In this document: piece by piece, positions 1 through 10,935 of the stretch
How the letters are laid out: every line of letters begins with the position of its first letter
Position numbering within the stretch: the first letter of the stretch is position 1
Source: Aporrectodea caliginosa
Taxonomy: Eukaryota > Annelida > Clitellata > Crassiclitellata > Lumbricidae
Assembly (NCBI GenBank): GCA_020284085.1
Contig: JACEVL010000006.1
Span: forward strand, 882,280 to 946,279
DNA: 64,000 nucleotides
Direction of reading: 5' to 3'
Made by a program: the position numbers and the translations under genes
The notes under the pieces: generated by a model
Databases searched by the model: none
Seen by the model: the letters and a program-made list of their open reading frames with translations, nothing else
Told to the model about the DNA's origin: nothing

Positions 1-415
1 AATGAAACAGAGCAAAAACATTTCGTCAGCAAATCTTAAAAATCGTTTTTCTCCGTTTCCCTAAAAGTGGACATAGAGCCTTAATTAGGCCTATAGTTCT
101 AGGGGTACGATTAGTTGATTCATTTTGCATTGGAGGCTGTCGCTATAGAAGTTAGCGCATTTATTATCATTGGTATTAATTAATGAACTGAAGACCTGAA
201 GTTGTGCGCTTCATATATTATAATCAATGGCGCGACGGACGTTATCATCTAGGTCTACTATTATAAATTGAATGCGGGCAGACTTGCATTTTCAATTCGT
301 CTTTTGTTTTTATAGAAACTTCTATAGCGCATTAGTGACTGACTTTGAATTTATAGATCTTAGGCGAACACATAGCATTTTATTACATATAGAGGCCTAT
401 TCGTGTTTTTTATTA
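1..415. other. Intergenic, no gene seen
   Basis: AT-rich DNA with TAGGCCTA at about 86 and 413. No convincing coding segment is visible. Confidence 0.5.
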
Positions 416-419
416 GGCC

Positions 420-517
420 TAATTCAAACTGACAAACCGCAGTATGATACAAGTCATAGTATGAACGGTCGATTACAAGTGATTACAGGAGTCGAATTTA
501 ACTGTATGGCAGCCATG

Positions 518-563
<46 letters not shown>

Positions 564-1050
564 TTTATTTGTAGCCAAACAACAATAAACAATAATATTA
601 CAAATCAGATTGCACTTTTAAGTATGGATTGTTGAATGCCACAAGGGAAGGCCCTGAAGGGATCAAAGATCCCGCTAAGTAGGGACACCTCTATACAATT
701 TCAACATAATATGTGGCGACCGAAAGATGCTTTACATAGTATAACAGTTGTTGACTTGATTAACATAAAAATCTTAACTAACCTTAACTAATTTAAACTA
801 AATATCGAAAGTAAAAGGAATGAGTGGGAAGTACAGTTAAACACATGGAAATAAAAGATTAAAACAATGAAACAATAAGGCAATGAATTGATATGCAAGA
901 CACCCATTATCCTACTGCTCATCTTACCAGCGCCACCTAGCGAATGGAAGGCTGAGCGGACCTTTGGGAGGGTAGCGGGAATCGATCCCAAGTCCAATGC
1001 TGATCTTCTGTTATTCATGCCGGAGTGTCACCGTTCTCCTTTGGCAGATA
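420..1050 (-). mobile_element. tRNA-derived SINE (family S3), split by an insertion
   Basis: The two outer parts (about 420-525 and 890-1050) align in order with contiguous copies at 49.27-49.52 and 55.80-56.04 kb. On the minus strand the head carries a box-B-like GGGATCGATTCCCGC. The better preserved 49.5 kb copy also shows a tRNA-like GGTGCAATGGTAGCAC. About 365 bases beginning with (TCAA)n interrupt the element right after the shared ATGCAA. The homology is seen; SINE status is inferred from the A/B boxes. Confidence 0.65.
525..889 (-). mobile_element. Insertion with (TCAA)n end inside SINE S3
   Basis: The segment begins with a (TCAA)n run and is AT-rich. ATGCAA occurs at both junctions, a possible 6-bp target-site duplication. 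On the minus strand the element would end in (TTGA)n, as expected of a non-LTR retrotransposon 3' tail. No coding remnant is recognisable, so the class is uncertain. Confidence 0.5.
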
Positions 1051-1949
1051 GCATTGAATTTTTTTTTTATGTGTTTACACTATATATTTTGGTGTTATAA
1101 TTATATATATCTTTCATGATTTTGCAGGGAAGATGGCGCTTGCAGTATTACAAACTGGCTTTGACAGCTCTGGTTCCGAACTTTACAGATTTACCGGTTG
1201 AAGCGAAACCGAAATCCTAGAACTTAACCCGTCTGATCCGTTGCCATGAAGCGTCTGTGATAAAAATCAGTATCGTTTTCTGAAACCAAAAATGCATAGG
1301 ACCATAACACTTTTCTCGACTGTTGGAAACTTTATTGGAACCCTAGATACTGTCTATAGAAAAATCCCTCGCTAAACCGTTTTCTACGAAGAATTCCTCA
1401 AACCACAAGGAGTAGGCCTCTATAGGCTATTATTTAGGCATGCAGAATGTATAATTTCAATATTAACTTTACGAAATGTGTGTAGGCCTACAACACAATA
1501 CCAAACTCTGAGGAAATAAGTAATGAAGGTGAATGTTTCTCCAAATAAATGGTTCTGTTAAAAAAGTTATGAAATGTCGACTAATTTGTGCCGTTTATTT
1601 TCCACAAAATTATGTTCATTTAGAGCGAACGGACAGCAAAACATTGCGTGAAATCCAAGCAGACACTGGATAAGCGTCATGCAGTGTTAGGCCTATCGCA
1701 ATTCCATTTGCAAATTCAAGGTCCTTCAAATGGCTCCGTAGATGGGGTTTGCAAAACTTCAGGATATTTACGACACATGTAGGTCCTAGGGGTCCCCTAT
1801 AATATACGCATCACGGTAACAGTCAACTGTAGGCCTAACATCATGAATTGTAAATATGCAATGAATGTGTCACAGTATTTGCAGATTGCATTGTAAAGTG
1901 ATGTCATAATTATTTTCTAAGCAATATTCCATAAGCAACTGAGCAACTG
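1051..1949. other. Intergenic, no gene seen
   Basis: Contains three TAGGCCTA motifs (about 1480, 1688, 1831). A stretch near 1752-1785 resembles one at 2080-2105 (both contain TTCAGGATATTTAC), so these are repeat remnants. Confidence 0.45.
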
Positions 1950-2080
<131 letters not shown>

Positions 2081-2234
2081 ACCTTCAGGATATTTACAAA
2101 CATGTCTCTGTTACGGTCCAGCGGTTCAACGCTGTCGCATGCCTTGGAACAATGGATATGAATGGAAGGAGAACGGTTTTGAATTAAACACAAATCTGTC
2201 AAGCATCCGTAAAGGATCAGATGGTACAATAACG

Positions 2235-2309
<75 letters not shown>
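2235..2309. repeat. (TAA)n microsatellite, second tract
   Basis: About 75 bases of TAA triplets, separated from the first tract by about 155 bases of non-repeat sequence. Confidence 0.97.
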
Positions 2310-2758
2310 GCTATACAGTAGGCCTATAACTATACACTATACAGCGCTTTAACGCGATCACCTTTCATGGATCATTTATGCAGCCGGATCTTGCCGAGGG
2401 ATAAACCGTTCCAGAAAACCATCTTCCTTTCTCCGGATAGTATATAGTTTTGATAGCTTGAGGGATTAGTATACTACCTCGGGTAAAAAAAATAATATTG
2501 TCTTCATTTAGCAAAGATTGTTTATTGGGCGCTTCTAGCTTATTACTTGGATAGCTTCTTTAGGCTAGACGGATTACCTGATGTCAACTTATTATTGGAA
2601 ACTGGAATCATGTGGAATGTACCGTGAGCGGTAAAAAGCCAGACTTTTCAAATTGTATACACCATGTTATACACTCACTCTGTGGCGATCGCGGATTGGC
2701 CCCCGGTTGGGTCTAATTTCGCGGGACGAGCGTTAGTGCAACCCAGTTCTACAGACTA
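2310..2758. other. Intergenic, no gene seen
   Basis: Contains TAGGCCTA at about 2320. No coding segment or named repeat is recognised. Confidence 0.4.
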
Positions 2759-2759
2759 C

Positions 2760-3115
2760 ATACAACTATACTATATATTATTTACGGATTTATAAAGCGC
2801 CTCTCACAGTACAACCCAATCAGAGGTGTTTCCAGTGCGAAGGGCCCCTCGAAAAAAGAAAAGTCTTAAGAGAACGAGCAGAAACAGTATAGTGCCCCCA
2901 CTTAACATCACAGCACGAGTTATAGCAGGAAGGTCATTCCACAGCAAAGGGCCAACAGAGGCATAGGCACAATGCTGTGCTGTGGCAGTCCGAGACCGAG
3001 GAACTAGAAGGTCATGATGGTCTAAAGAGCGGAGAGGACCTCCAGAGGTAGCTGAGATAGGCCGTCTCATAAGATCACAGAGGTAGCGTGGAGCTTGACC
3101 TAAAAACATATAGGC
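2760..3115 (-). mobile_element. LINE 3' end (group B), C-terminal coding remnant and 3' UTR
   Basis: Read on the minus strand, about 2804-3109 is open and gives a LINE ORF2 tail: GQAPRYLCDLMRRP, then VGPLLWNDLPA, then an end like RTGNTSDWVVL before the stop. Related tails occur at 17.1 kb and 40.7 kb. The 3' UTR carries GAGAGGCGCTTTATAAATCC. I infer a CR1/L2-like clade from the LWNDLP motif. This is a 5'-truncated dead copy. Confidence 0.8.
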
Positions 3116-3407
3116 TATATCAGAACCAACCCTTCATATCACTGCTCCCTCCTACGATCGATGTAAAATGCCCTTCCGTAGCCTACTATCTCCAATGAAG
3201 ACTCGTACTCATGATTTTCCGCTTCCTGAAACTAAGGGAGGCAACTCTGTAACCCTGATTCTGGATCCGACCATCCGACGCAGCTTAGGCTTGCTATACG
3301 TTGGTATTCGCTAGATGACACTGCATGTATTTGAAAGTGGCAGTCTTCTATAATTATACTACACGTAAGAACAACATAATATGTGTGGCTTAGTTTATCC
3401 TATTACC
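3116..3407. other. Intergenic, no gene seen
   Basis: No coding or repeat signal is recognised in this stretch. Confidence 0.4.
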
Positions 3408-3415
3408 AACACTAG

Positions 3416-3586
3416 CAGTGGCGGCGCCAGGGTGGGATAGGGGGGCTTAGCTCCCCCTAACTGCGGCTCAGCTCAGCCCCCCCCCCAAAGTGGGAAATCA
3501 CTGCAAATCACAGGGAGGAGGGGACAAAAGGGAAGGGCTTAGAGCTTTAGCCCCCGGGCCAACCTGAAATCCTCGCGTCTCCACTG
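3416..3586. mobile_element. hAT-type MITE, 171 bp
   Basis: Terminal inverted repeats are CAGTGGCGGCGCCAGG and, from the other end, CAGTGGAGACGCGAGG (13 of 16 match). Flanks are AACACTAG (3408-3415) and AAAACTAG (3587-3594), a 7/8 target-site duplication of the length typical of hAT elements. No coding capacity. Confidence 0.75.
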
Positions 3587-5552
3587 AAAACTAGTCTTCT
3601 ATAGGCCTACTAGTAACACAGTCAGAGATCAGCTGCAGAAGGCTAAGGTGGGTGGTGTTTAGAATTGAAACGGCGAGGGAGGTTATAAGGGAAGAGGAGG
3701 AATCAGGGTAGGATTTGTGAAAGAGCAGTGCTTATCAGTAGGCTACATTTTGAGTGAAAGAGTAGCGAGATAGCTTATTATAAAAGTTGATAACCGGGGG
3801 CTGGGGGGTAGTAACAAGACTTTTTCCAACAAGAATTTTCGGGGGTAGTATCGAGAGTTTTCCAAGACAATATTCTACAAAATTACATGTCTTCAATTTT
3901 TCTTGGGGATAAAATTTCATCTCTTTCATTTTCTGGGGAAAACTCGATCCTTGGGGGAACTTTACCCCCCAGAGACGTTAAACACTGCACAATAGGCCTA
4001 CTGGCGGAAGTTGGTTTTAGAGAGGCGGAACAGCTATATGGAGCGATTTGCAAATTTTAGTGATGAGGCACGGACCCCTTGATAAGGGCGAAGGAGTGTT
4101 AATTAGGGCAGAAGAGGAGCGGGTTTAGCGAATTAAGTGGTTGGGCCGTGAACAAGTGACGGAAATAAGACGGCTAGGAGGTGACTGATAATTATATTCT
4201 ATTCGTTCAGCTAGGCCTATAACGAGAGAGGATTAACGAAATCCGTTTTGGCTGCTCCGCTGCCTCAATCCTTCTATTATTTCGCATGGATCGATGGATC
4301 CAGTAGCGTACCGTACGGGGGCAGAGGCATGGGCGTCCGCAGGAATTTTTCTAGGGGGGCGCAAACTTTTAAATAGTTGTCACAGGGACTAAGTAGTGTC
4401 GAAAGCAACCGATCACCACCGTCGACGCTCTTACCCATCGGCGCTGGCTACCTCTCGATCCTCTGGCGCGGATCCCAACATGCGAAAAATTCATAGACAT
4501 TCGAACATTTGTAAAAAACTATTATGATAATTAAATTTTATATGACTGAAATCTGACCTTATTCTTGAAATAACAATTGCAATCGTCTGGAGACGTTATA
4601 TTTTTAAGGAATTCGATTGAAACTTTTACTAAGTTTATGCCAATGCAGCCAATCAACCTATATTATTCTACATATATAGGCCTAATATAATTTATCAGTA
4701 CTGCATACTTTCTATAGACTATACAGTATACTAACGAGTCTAACGGCAGGTTTACTTAACAGTGGGCAAGCACTGGGCAACGTAGGCTATTTATTCGGTA
4801 TGCACGCCAACGCAAAAGAAAAAACGTTAGTCAATAATTAAATTATTATATTTAGCCTAATTACCACGAAACTGAATGTGGAAGTTAAACACAGACACAC
4901 GGTCAATTTTATTATATTAGGTCTACTCATTGAGCTTATTATACAAAAGAAGCTACTGTCATTATTTTTTATAAGATTAGGGCCTATAACAACCAGCTTC
5001 CGATTTGGAGTAGCCTATAGGCCTAAAGAGTTTGCGCAAATATTCCCTTACTCTATTTTCCCTCCCTCAAAGTAGGCTAATGCGTAGTATTAGTCGGCCA
5101 AACCTACCTTCCCAGTCGAAGGCGGAATCGGTTTCGGTCAGGGACAGCAAGACGAAATTGTCCTACTCATGTACTCAGAAGTGCTAGTCTTTTCCGTTCA
5201 TGTGATAGGCCTACTGCCCGAGTGTGTATACGCGCTGTGTTTCGTGGCGGCGAATTGAGGTCGCTGAGATGAAGGTCGACGAAATGTGCGCGCTCAATTC
5301 AACGGTTACCCATTTACTTGGGGGAGGGAGTTTGAACCCGTAAAACAACAAAGATCAACAGATTCGCATTCCTCCTTCATCCAGGCTTTGGACTGGTTCC
5401 GAAGTGAGCGGGGTATGTTTATTGTTTAAAAAGTCTGGCAGAACGTGTGTTAGCTTGCATCTAATGGAAGAATCTGATTACTTAGAGACTGTCGCTCCAT
5501 GCCAGTGTCAATTATATATGTTCATTAATATTATGTAGCGGCTGTAGCCTAC
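3587..5552. other. Intergenic domain, no gene seen
   Basis: Rich in CpG and in TAGGCCTA (about 3601, 3991, 4210, 4676, 5016, 5205). Around 3790-3960 are G-rich motifs (GGGGGTAGTAACAAG, TTTTCGGGGGTAG) that recur inside the elements at 6746-7071 and 39200-40061. A GGGCGTCCGCAGGAATTTTT piece near 4330 looks like a degraded transposon end. No exon is recognised. Confidence 0.4.
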
Positions 5553-5588
5553 AGTTGTATATATATATATATGTATATATATATATAA
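5553..5588. repeat. (TA)n microsatellite
   Basis: Two runs of alternating TA separated by TG. Confidence 0.9.
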
Positions 5589-5829
5589 AGTTCTGACTAC
5601 GCGGCTAACTGTTATCTGGCAGGGATCGGCTAAAACAACAGAAAAGAATACGATACAAATTAGCCGTTACGACTGAATGCATTTCGCCGTCTCGGGTGAC
5701 AATATGAATTTCCATATTACCAAGAGAGAACTCTATACGTTAAATTTTCAAACATCCGCTTAAACAAAGATAGTCTATAAGTCCAAGACCGTCCAAACCA
5801 ATTGAATAATCAAAAATTCTCTGCACATA

Positions 5830-5935
5830 TGCTCAAAATCCAGAGGGGCGCACATGCGCCCCCTTGCGCCCCCCTGCGGACGCCCATGGGCAGAGGGTGG
5901 GGCGAGTCGCCCCGGGCGGCACTTGAGCAGAGGCG
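5830..5935. repeat. GC-rich repeat remnant
   Basis: The G/C-rich stretch GGGCGCACATGCGCCCCC continues with GCGGACGCCCATGGGC and GGGCGAGTCGCCCCGGGCGG. Similar GGGCGGC blocks lie inside the element at 6065-6360 and a related GGGCGTCCGC piece lies at about 4330. Probably an internal or terminal part of a related transposon; borders not resolved. Confidence 0.4.
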
Positions 5936-6064
5936 GCAAAATAGGGTTGAAGAAAAATAAAAGGAGTGAATGCAGAAAAAATTGAAAAAGTATATGAGAA
6001 AGTAATAAAAGTAGACAAAGAAGGAAGGAAAGGTAGAAAAATAATCCAATAAATAGCATGTATA

Positions 6065-6360
6065 CAGTGGCGTAATGAGGGGGCGGCGCCCTGTTCTGCG
6101 CCTAGGGGCCGCCACCAGGCGCAGGACAGGGCGGCTTCTGACAATTATAGTATAGTAGATGAGCATGAGTCTTGCACGGGGAGGAGAGGAATCTGTTTTT
6201 GAAGTTTGAAAAAAAGAGGGGAAAGCAAAAAAAGAGGGGGTCATCAGAAATTTTGGCGGAAGTAATAAAACAATTTTTTCGTGAAATTTCCAAAATTAAG
6301 TGCCAAGGGCGGCATTTTGGGCCGTCGCCCCGGGCGGCATTTAAGCTCCGTACGCCACTG
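6065..6360. mobile_element. hAT-like MITE, about 296 bp
   Basis: Ends are CAGTGGCGTAATGAG and, inverted, CAGTGGCGTACGGAG (13 of 15 match). The flanking 8-mers CATGTATA and GATGGATC match at only 5 of 8 positions, so the duplication is decayed or absent. The ends resemble those of the element at 39402-39917. Confidence 0.6.
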
Positions 6361-6737
6361 GATGGATCCAAAGTTTAACGATATCTTATTTTCGTTTACT
6401 GCGTAAACAACAGACATAACGCTGTAGGCGTAGGCCTATAGGGCCTATTATAGAAAAACTACTAGGCCTATAGAAAACACATAGGCTATTATGTGATGAT
6501 ATGATTATGAAGGTCGCAGATTATGCATGAAGCAGAAGCGGAAAAGATGAGCGTTGTGATCGGAGGAGCTAATTTTTTAGTTAAAAATCACACCTAGGTT
6601 GCGGTCAGAAGAATTTGCGGCGAATGTGTGGGTGTACAGCACGCTCACATTTCACAACTGCAGTTTCATCCTATGCTCTAGAACTAGCCCTGCAAAATGC
6701 CAAATAACAAAATAATAATCTAACATAATTTACGCAG
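6361..6737. other. Intergenic, no gene seen
   Basis: TAGGCCTA at about 6429 and 6464. No coding signal. Confidence 0.4.
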
Positions 6738-6745
6738 CTGATCAA

Positions 6746-7071
6746 TAGGGTAGTCAAATCACGAATTCACGGAAATCACGGAAACCGTGAATTTCGCCGT
6801 TTGCCGTGAATGATTTTTCACATTTTCAGCACTTTTTGTAAAAACACGTTAAAAATGGTTGCGAAACACGTCAAAAAATGGCGCCGACGATAAAAAAGAG
6901 CGCGGAACCACTAAATTAATTTAAGAATTCTTGTTACTACCCCCCTCGAAAATTATTGTTGGAAAATAGTCGTTACTACCCCCCTCGAGAAAATTCTGGA
7001 AAAACACGTTGCCGTGCAAAAAGTAGGCCGTGATTTTTTCACTTTTTGACCGTGATTTAGGGACTACCCTA
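6746..7071. mobile_element. hAT-type MITE, 326 bp, just upstream of the inferred promoter
   Basis: Ends are TAGGGTAGTC and its exact inverse GACTACCCTA. The 8-bp flank CTGATCAA is identical on both sides (6738-6745 and 7072-7079). The inner ends also carry inverted CACGG/CCGTGA motifs, and the centre has TTACTACCCCCCTCGA twice. Non-coding. It lies only about 90 bases before the NRF-1 site. Confidence 0.93.
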
Positions 7072-7159
7072 CTGATCAACGTTTATCGAAACTCTACCAA
7101 AATCTTTGATCTAAACAGACGAGCGGAGAACCAGCGCGTCAACATCCGGTCTGCAGACG

Positions 7160-7169
7160 GCGCATGCGC
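7160..7169. promoter_or_regulatory. NRF-1-type palindrome in a probable promoter
   Basis: GCGCATGCGC is the perfect palindromic core of the known NRF-1 (nuclear respiratory factor / P3A2 / Erect wing) site, typical of TATA-less housekeeping promoters. It lies in a CpG-containing stretch about 50 bases before an ATG exon with a consensus donor. Promoter activity is inferred. Confidence 0.55.
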
Positions 7170-7221
7170 GGTTTCTAAAGAAGCTCAATCTGTAATCATA
7201 GACTTATATTTAAATGGGACG

Positions 7222-7256
7222 ATGGATGAGGAGCGAAATATCCCACAGAGAACACG
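7222..7256 (+). CDS. Putative first coding exon of the unidentified four-exon gene
   Basis: ATG at 7222 opens a short frame, MDEERNIPQRTR, that meets a consensus donor (CG/GTACGT at 7257) with two bases of a codon left over. Exon 2, if it starts at 34757, supplies exactly one base, giving an Arg codon and a continuous frame. That match has a one-in-three chance of being accidental. An overlapping ATG at 7214 is in another frame that does not fit. The NRF-1 palindrome upstream, the CpG content, and the drop in TAGGCCTA density just downstream support a transcription start here. No transcript evidence exists, and the 27.5-kb first intron is an inference. Confidence 0.4.
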
Positions 7257-8450
7257 GTACGTAACCATTACACATAGCGGCGTTTTAAATTAATAATTCG
7301 TATCGACCAGTCGCTTGTTTTTTGTGTCTGTTTACTGCCAGTGCATTGATTTTAGATTATGGCGTTATTCGATGCCTACTACGCGGCGTATACTCTGCGG
7401 GCAACCATGGGAGTGGTTGTTGATAGGTCGGATTTTCGCGTTATAAATGGGTGGACTGGTCTCTTAAGGACAGGATCTTGTAAAATTCATTCATTATTTT
7501 TACGGTAGCCTGAACTCGTCTTTCGTTGTCATGCTGGGGTTTAGGATAAGTTTTGGCTTTTGTGAATGGAAAAGAAATTTCGTGTGGGTCTGTGCTGTAC
7601 AGTTTTTATGAAGTACTGTTGTCACGCGATGCAATGCGTGCCAGTGGGCTATACTGGCACATAGGCAATCAGTCTATGTGAATAACGTGCCGCTAATGAT
7701 ACCTTCTAGTGTAAAAGGTTTGCGATTAGGTTAGAAGCAAATGCAGGAATGTGTGACATGCTAGACTGTGAGATACAGCAGAAGTTGTCAGAGAAGTGTA
7801 AGAAATAGAAGGAAAAATGTAGACAATGAGATTGCATGTGTAAAGAAAGAACAAGTCGCAAAATGACCACAGACTTATGCTTGAGGATGGTAGTTAAGTG
7901 CATTCATTAACTGTAATAGGCTAATTAGAATTAGTTGTTTTGGTCATAAATGAACACAGTGAAAGGTAGTTATGTGCATTCATTAACTGTAATAGGCTAA
8001 TTAGAATAAGTTGTTTTGGGTGACTGTTATCTGTTAAATTTTTATATATATTAATCTATTCATTTCTTTCTAAAGACATCTTTTCATAGTGAAAGACATT
8101 GTGATTCCAATGAAAGTTGTGTCTTACTAGTTGCTGTCTAGCCTACTCTTCAGCAAGGCAACTGGTTTGAAACGTAATTTTGGAACGTCACAAACCCAGT
8201 TAGAAACCAAAACTGTTAGAATGTTTGGGCATGTTACTGGTTTGAATGACAATTGAACCTCAAATTGGAATTTTATCACACTAACTGTGTTAAGAATATA
8301 CTGTTAGATGCTGTTTGCTTTAATATGGCATATGAAGGCACAAAACTACGACATTAAATTTTCAACACAGGCCCATGTGCAAAATTGAGACATCATAGTT
8401 GTATTTACCGGAGTGGTTGGAATATAGGGAGCCAGCATCCTTGGTAGATA
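7257..8450 (+). other. Start of inferred intron 1
   Basis: Begins with GTACGT. A direct tandem duplication of about 76-bp period lies at about 7888-8018, both copies containing GTGCATTCATTAACTGTAA (first copy AGTGCATT). CpG becomes rare after about 7.6 kb. No exon recognised. Confidence 0.4.
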
Positions 8451-8456
8451 ATTAAG

Positions 8457-9173
8457 TTAACCTTTAATAATAGGAAATGGATAAACTATAATTTTCCTAT
8501 TAAGATTTTGTACGCAAATGAAACGGCAACGAGAGCAACGACGCATTTGATGGCAGTCGCAGTCGAACCACACAGCCAAAAGTCGACAGCAAGTCCTCAC
8601 TTCCCGAAGCGGTAGCATGGTGTCGATAAGCTGGTTCATGGTGGAAGTGTAGAGGTCGAAGAGCTGGTCGACCGTTAGGGTGTTGAGTATCGATGGCGAA
8701 GAAGACAGCTGGGAGTTGTGAAGTGCGTCGCCAAGCATCCGACTGTCAAGGGATATCCAGCCATGAGACATGCAAATGGCATGGAGAGGTTGAGAATGGA
8801 GATGGGGTAGCCAGAACTGGATGCACGCATGATCGGAATGTGTAGGAGGTTGAACTTGTATGTCATGAACATGTTCATTGTCAGCAGTAATGATCAGATC
8901 GAGAATGCCTCCCAGTTGATGGGTAGTTTTATTTACGTGCTGACACAGTCCAAATTGGGAAAGAAGCTCTAGGAAAGAGATGGCAGCAGAGTCGACATGA
9001 TCTTCTAGGTGAAGATTAAAATTGCCCAAGATCAAGAGCTGGCTATATCGGGTGACAAGGCGTTTAAGGACAGAGGAGAACTGGTGAAGAATTGTCCTAT
9101 GATAGCTTCGGAGCAAGTAGCATTCATAATGATGATTTATAGAACTTTTAAAATCATAATGAAGGCACAACAA
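8457..9173 (-). pseudogene. LINE endonuclease (APE-type) domain remnant
   Basis: An open 238-residue stretch on the minus strand matches the C-terminal half of an apurinic/apyrimidinic-type endonuclease of a CR1/L2-like non-LTR retrotransposon. LLILGNFNLHLED sits at about residues 47-59 (family form GDFN). HQLGGILDLIITAD follows at about 85-98, and THSDHACIQF near 110 holds the SDH catalytic motif. The Asp of GDFN is Asn here, which should disable it. The region after about residue 200 is degraded and no reverse transcriptase follows. Dead fragment inside inferred intron 1, antisense to the gene. Confidence 0.85.
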
Positions 9174-9177
9174 TTTT

Positions 9178-9224
9178 GCGGCAATGCTGCGTCGACTAGA
9201 CTAGTCGATGCAGAATTGCCGCAG
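9178..9224. repeat. Imperfect palindrome (hairpin)
   Basis: The arm GCGGCAATGCTGCGTCGACT is followed by AGTCGATGCAGAATTGCCGC with almost no loop (centre near CTAGACTAG). It abuts the 5' side of the endonuclease remnant. Confidence 0.75.
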
Positions 9225-9790
9225 TCTCATTGCTAGTATTGCTTTCATTAGTCTAAGTTGCGTTCCCCCACTAAAGGCTGATCAAAATATTTTACTAAAA
9301 GTGTCAGCCCGCTTGCTCCTATGAAAGATTCGTTAGCACTGTAGTTTATCAACAAGAATTGCTGGCTCAGATTATCCTTGAAACCTACTGTGACACTTAC
9401 AGCTGCATAGAAAATAGTGCTCTGAGCACTAAGCTAGCAGTGCCCAGATGTGACCAAAGTGGAATTGCTCTAGGGAATTATAGAAATGCCTCTGCAACAG
9501 TTTCTGGATGACATAACTTTACCAGGAAATGCTTGTCTTGATATCTGTTATGTTATGCAAAAAGTAAATAGATAATTTTAAAATCGTTTCGCATAAATGC
9601 AATGTCACTTTGACCGCTGTCCATCACAGACTTAAATCTATGCAAATTTTGACTGCTGATATCTAGCTTCAATTACCGTTTGGGATTAACATACCACTCA
9701 GATTGTGAAGTCACTGTTGAAAATGTGCATTCACGAATGATGGTTTACAAACTAAATCAGCATTTGCAAAGACAGTTGCCTGACTCTGTA
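9225..9790. other. Intron background, nothing recognised
   Basis: AT-rich and CpG-poor, with no repeat family or exon seen. Confidence 0.4.
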
Positions 9791-10032
9791 GGTATGTATG
9801 GATGTATGTATGTATGTATGAGCACTTGTTATAGCGCCCCTTCAAGATTTCTACTCAGAAGCGCTCCCGACTACAGCACGGACACTGAATCGGAGTTTCA
9901 CGCTGAAGCGCATGAGCAATTGCGAGTGAAGGACTTGCCCAGGGTCCTACGCGGCGGCTTGAGGTGGATTCGAACCCGCAACCCTCCGGCTGCAAGGCAC
10001 CGAACATGCCCCTACACCACCGCGCCCCACAA
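9791..10032 (-). mobile_element. tRNA-derived SINE (family S1), copy 1
   Basis: On the minus strand the element starts with GGGGCGCGGTGGTGTAGG, which contains box A (TGGTGTAGGGG). Box B GGTTCGAATCC follows within a tRNA-like spacing. After an unrelated body it ends with AGCGCTTCTGAG ... GGGGCGCTATAAC and a (CATA)n tail. Similar full copies lie at 12.3, 24.6 and 31.0 kb. This is not a functional tRNA, because the second half of the cloverleaf does not close. Confidence 0.9.
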
Positions 10033-10935
10033 GGTGGTTATAAACCCCTATGCTTAAAGCTTTGCATTGGCTTCCTGTTCAGCATAGGATTGGTTTCAAA
10101 TTGGGACTACATGGTTTATAAAGCTCTGAAGTCTGAACTCTGATCAACCACAATACTTAAAATCAGTCATCATTCCCCAGATGTATTTTTTATTCAACAA
10201 GGTCATCTGATTATCTTTCTCTGGTCATACCTAAAACAAGAACTGTTCATGGTGAATGATCTTTTTCAGTTGCAGGACCTAGTTTTTAGAACTCTCTCCC
10301 TGTCTCTCTGTCTCTATCCCACTCTGTGCAATCACTTTTGAAGTTCCCATGGGCCCTCCTCATACTGAGTCAGTGATGGGTAGCTAATTGATTAGAAAAT
10401 GCATTCCACTGCACCAAAAAATTGTTCAAGCTCATTTGATCTCCCAGTTAACTTATGCTCTTAACTTATACTCTTTCTTCCGGGTGTTTCTTTTCAACAG
10501 ATTTAGTTGGAAGAATTTATTCATTTTTGCATAGGGCTGGGTGCAACACTGCAACAGCCTATTGAGTGACGACAGTTTAATGTTGGGGAAAATATGGGAG
10601 AAAGCTGAACAGCCATTTCTAAAACATCCAGTCACCCATAACTGTACTAACCAGTTACTTTGTGCTAAGCACTTCCGTAAATTCAACTAATGGAAAAGAG
10701 CATACATTTTCATTACCATACTTTCATACGCTACTGTAAACAAAACCCTTTATCACTTACTCATTGTACAAATGTAAAAAGTGCATTCATGCGTTTTAAT
10801 GATGGCTTCTATATCAAATCTATTAGTTTAATTCCAACCATAGACCTATGTAAAGTTTTATGCTGTTAGTTAAGAGCTATATAGCTGCATATTAATTTAG
10901 ACTTTTGAAACTGTCCATAATATTGCAGTGTTTTT
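10033..10935. other. Intron background, weak repeat traces
   Basis: Around 10040-10300 faint LINE C-terminal phrases are suggested (TTTGCATTGGCTTCCTGTTC is typical of LxWLPV), but the frame is broken. Nothing else recognised. Confidence 0.35.

Noticed and set aside
7030..7293. 87-codon frame around the first exon as a single-exon gene
   Set aside because: Its 5' part runs through the MITE terminus and its duplicated flank; only the short ATG exon with a donor is credible.
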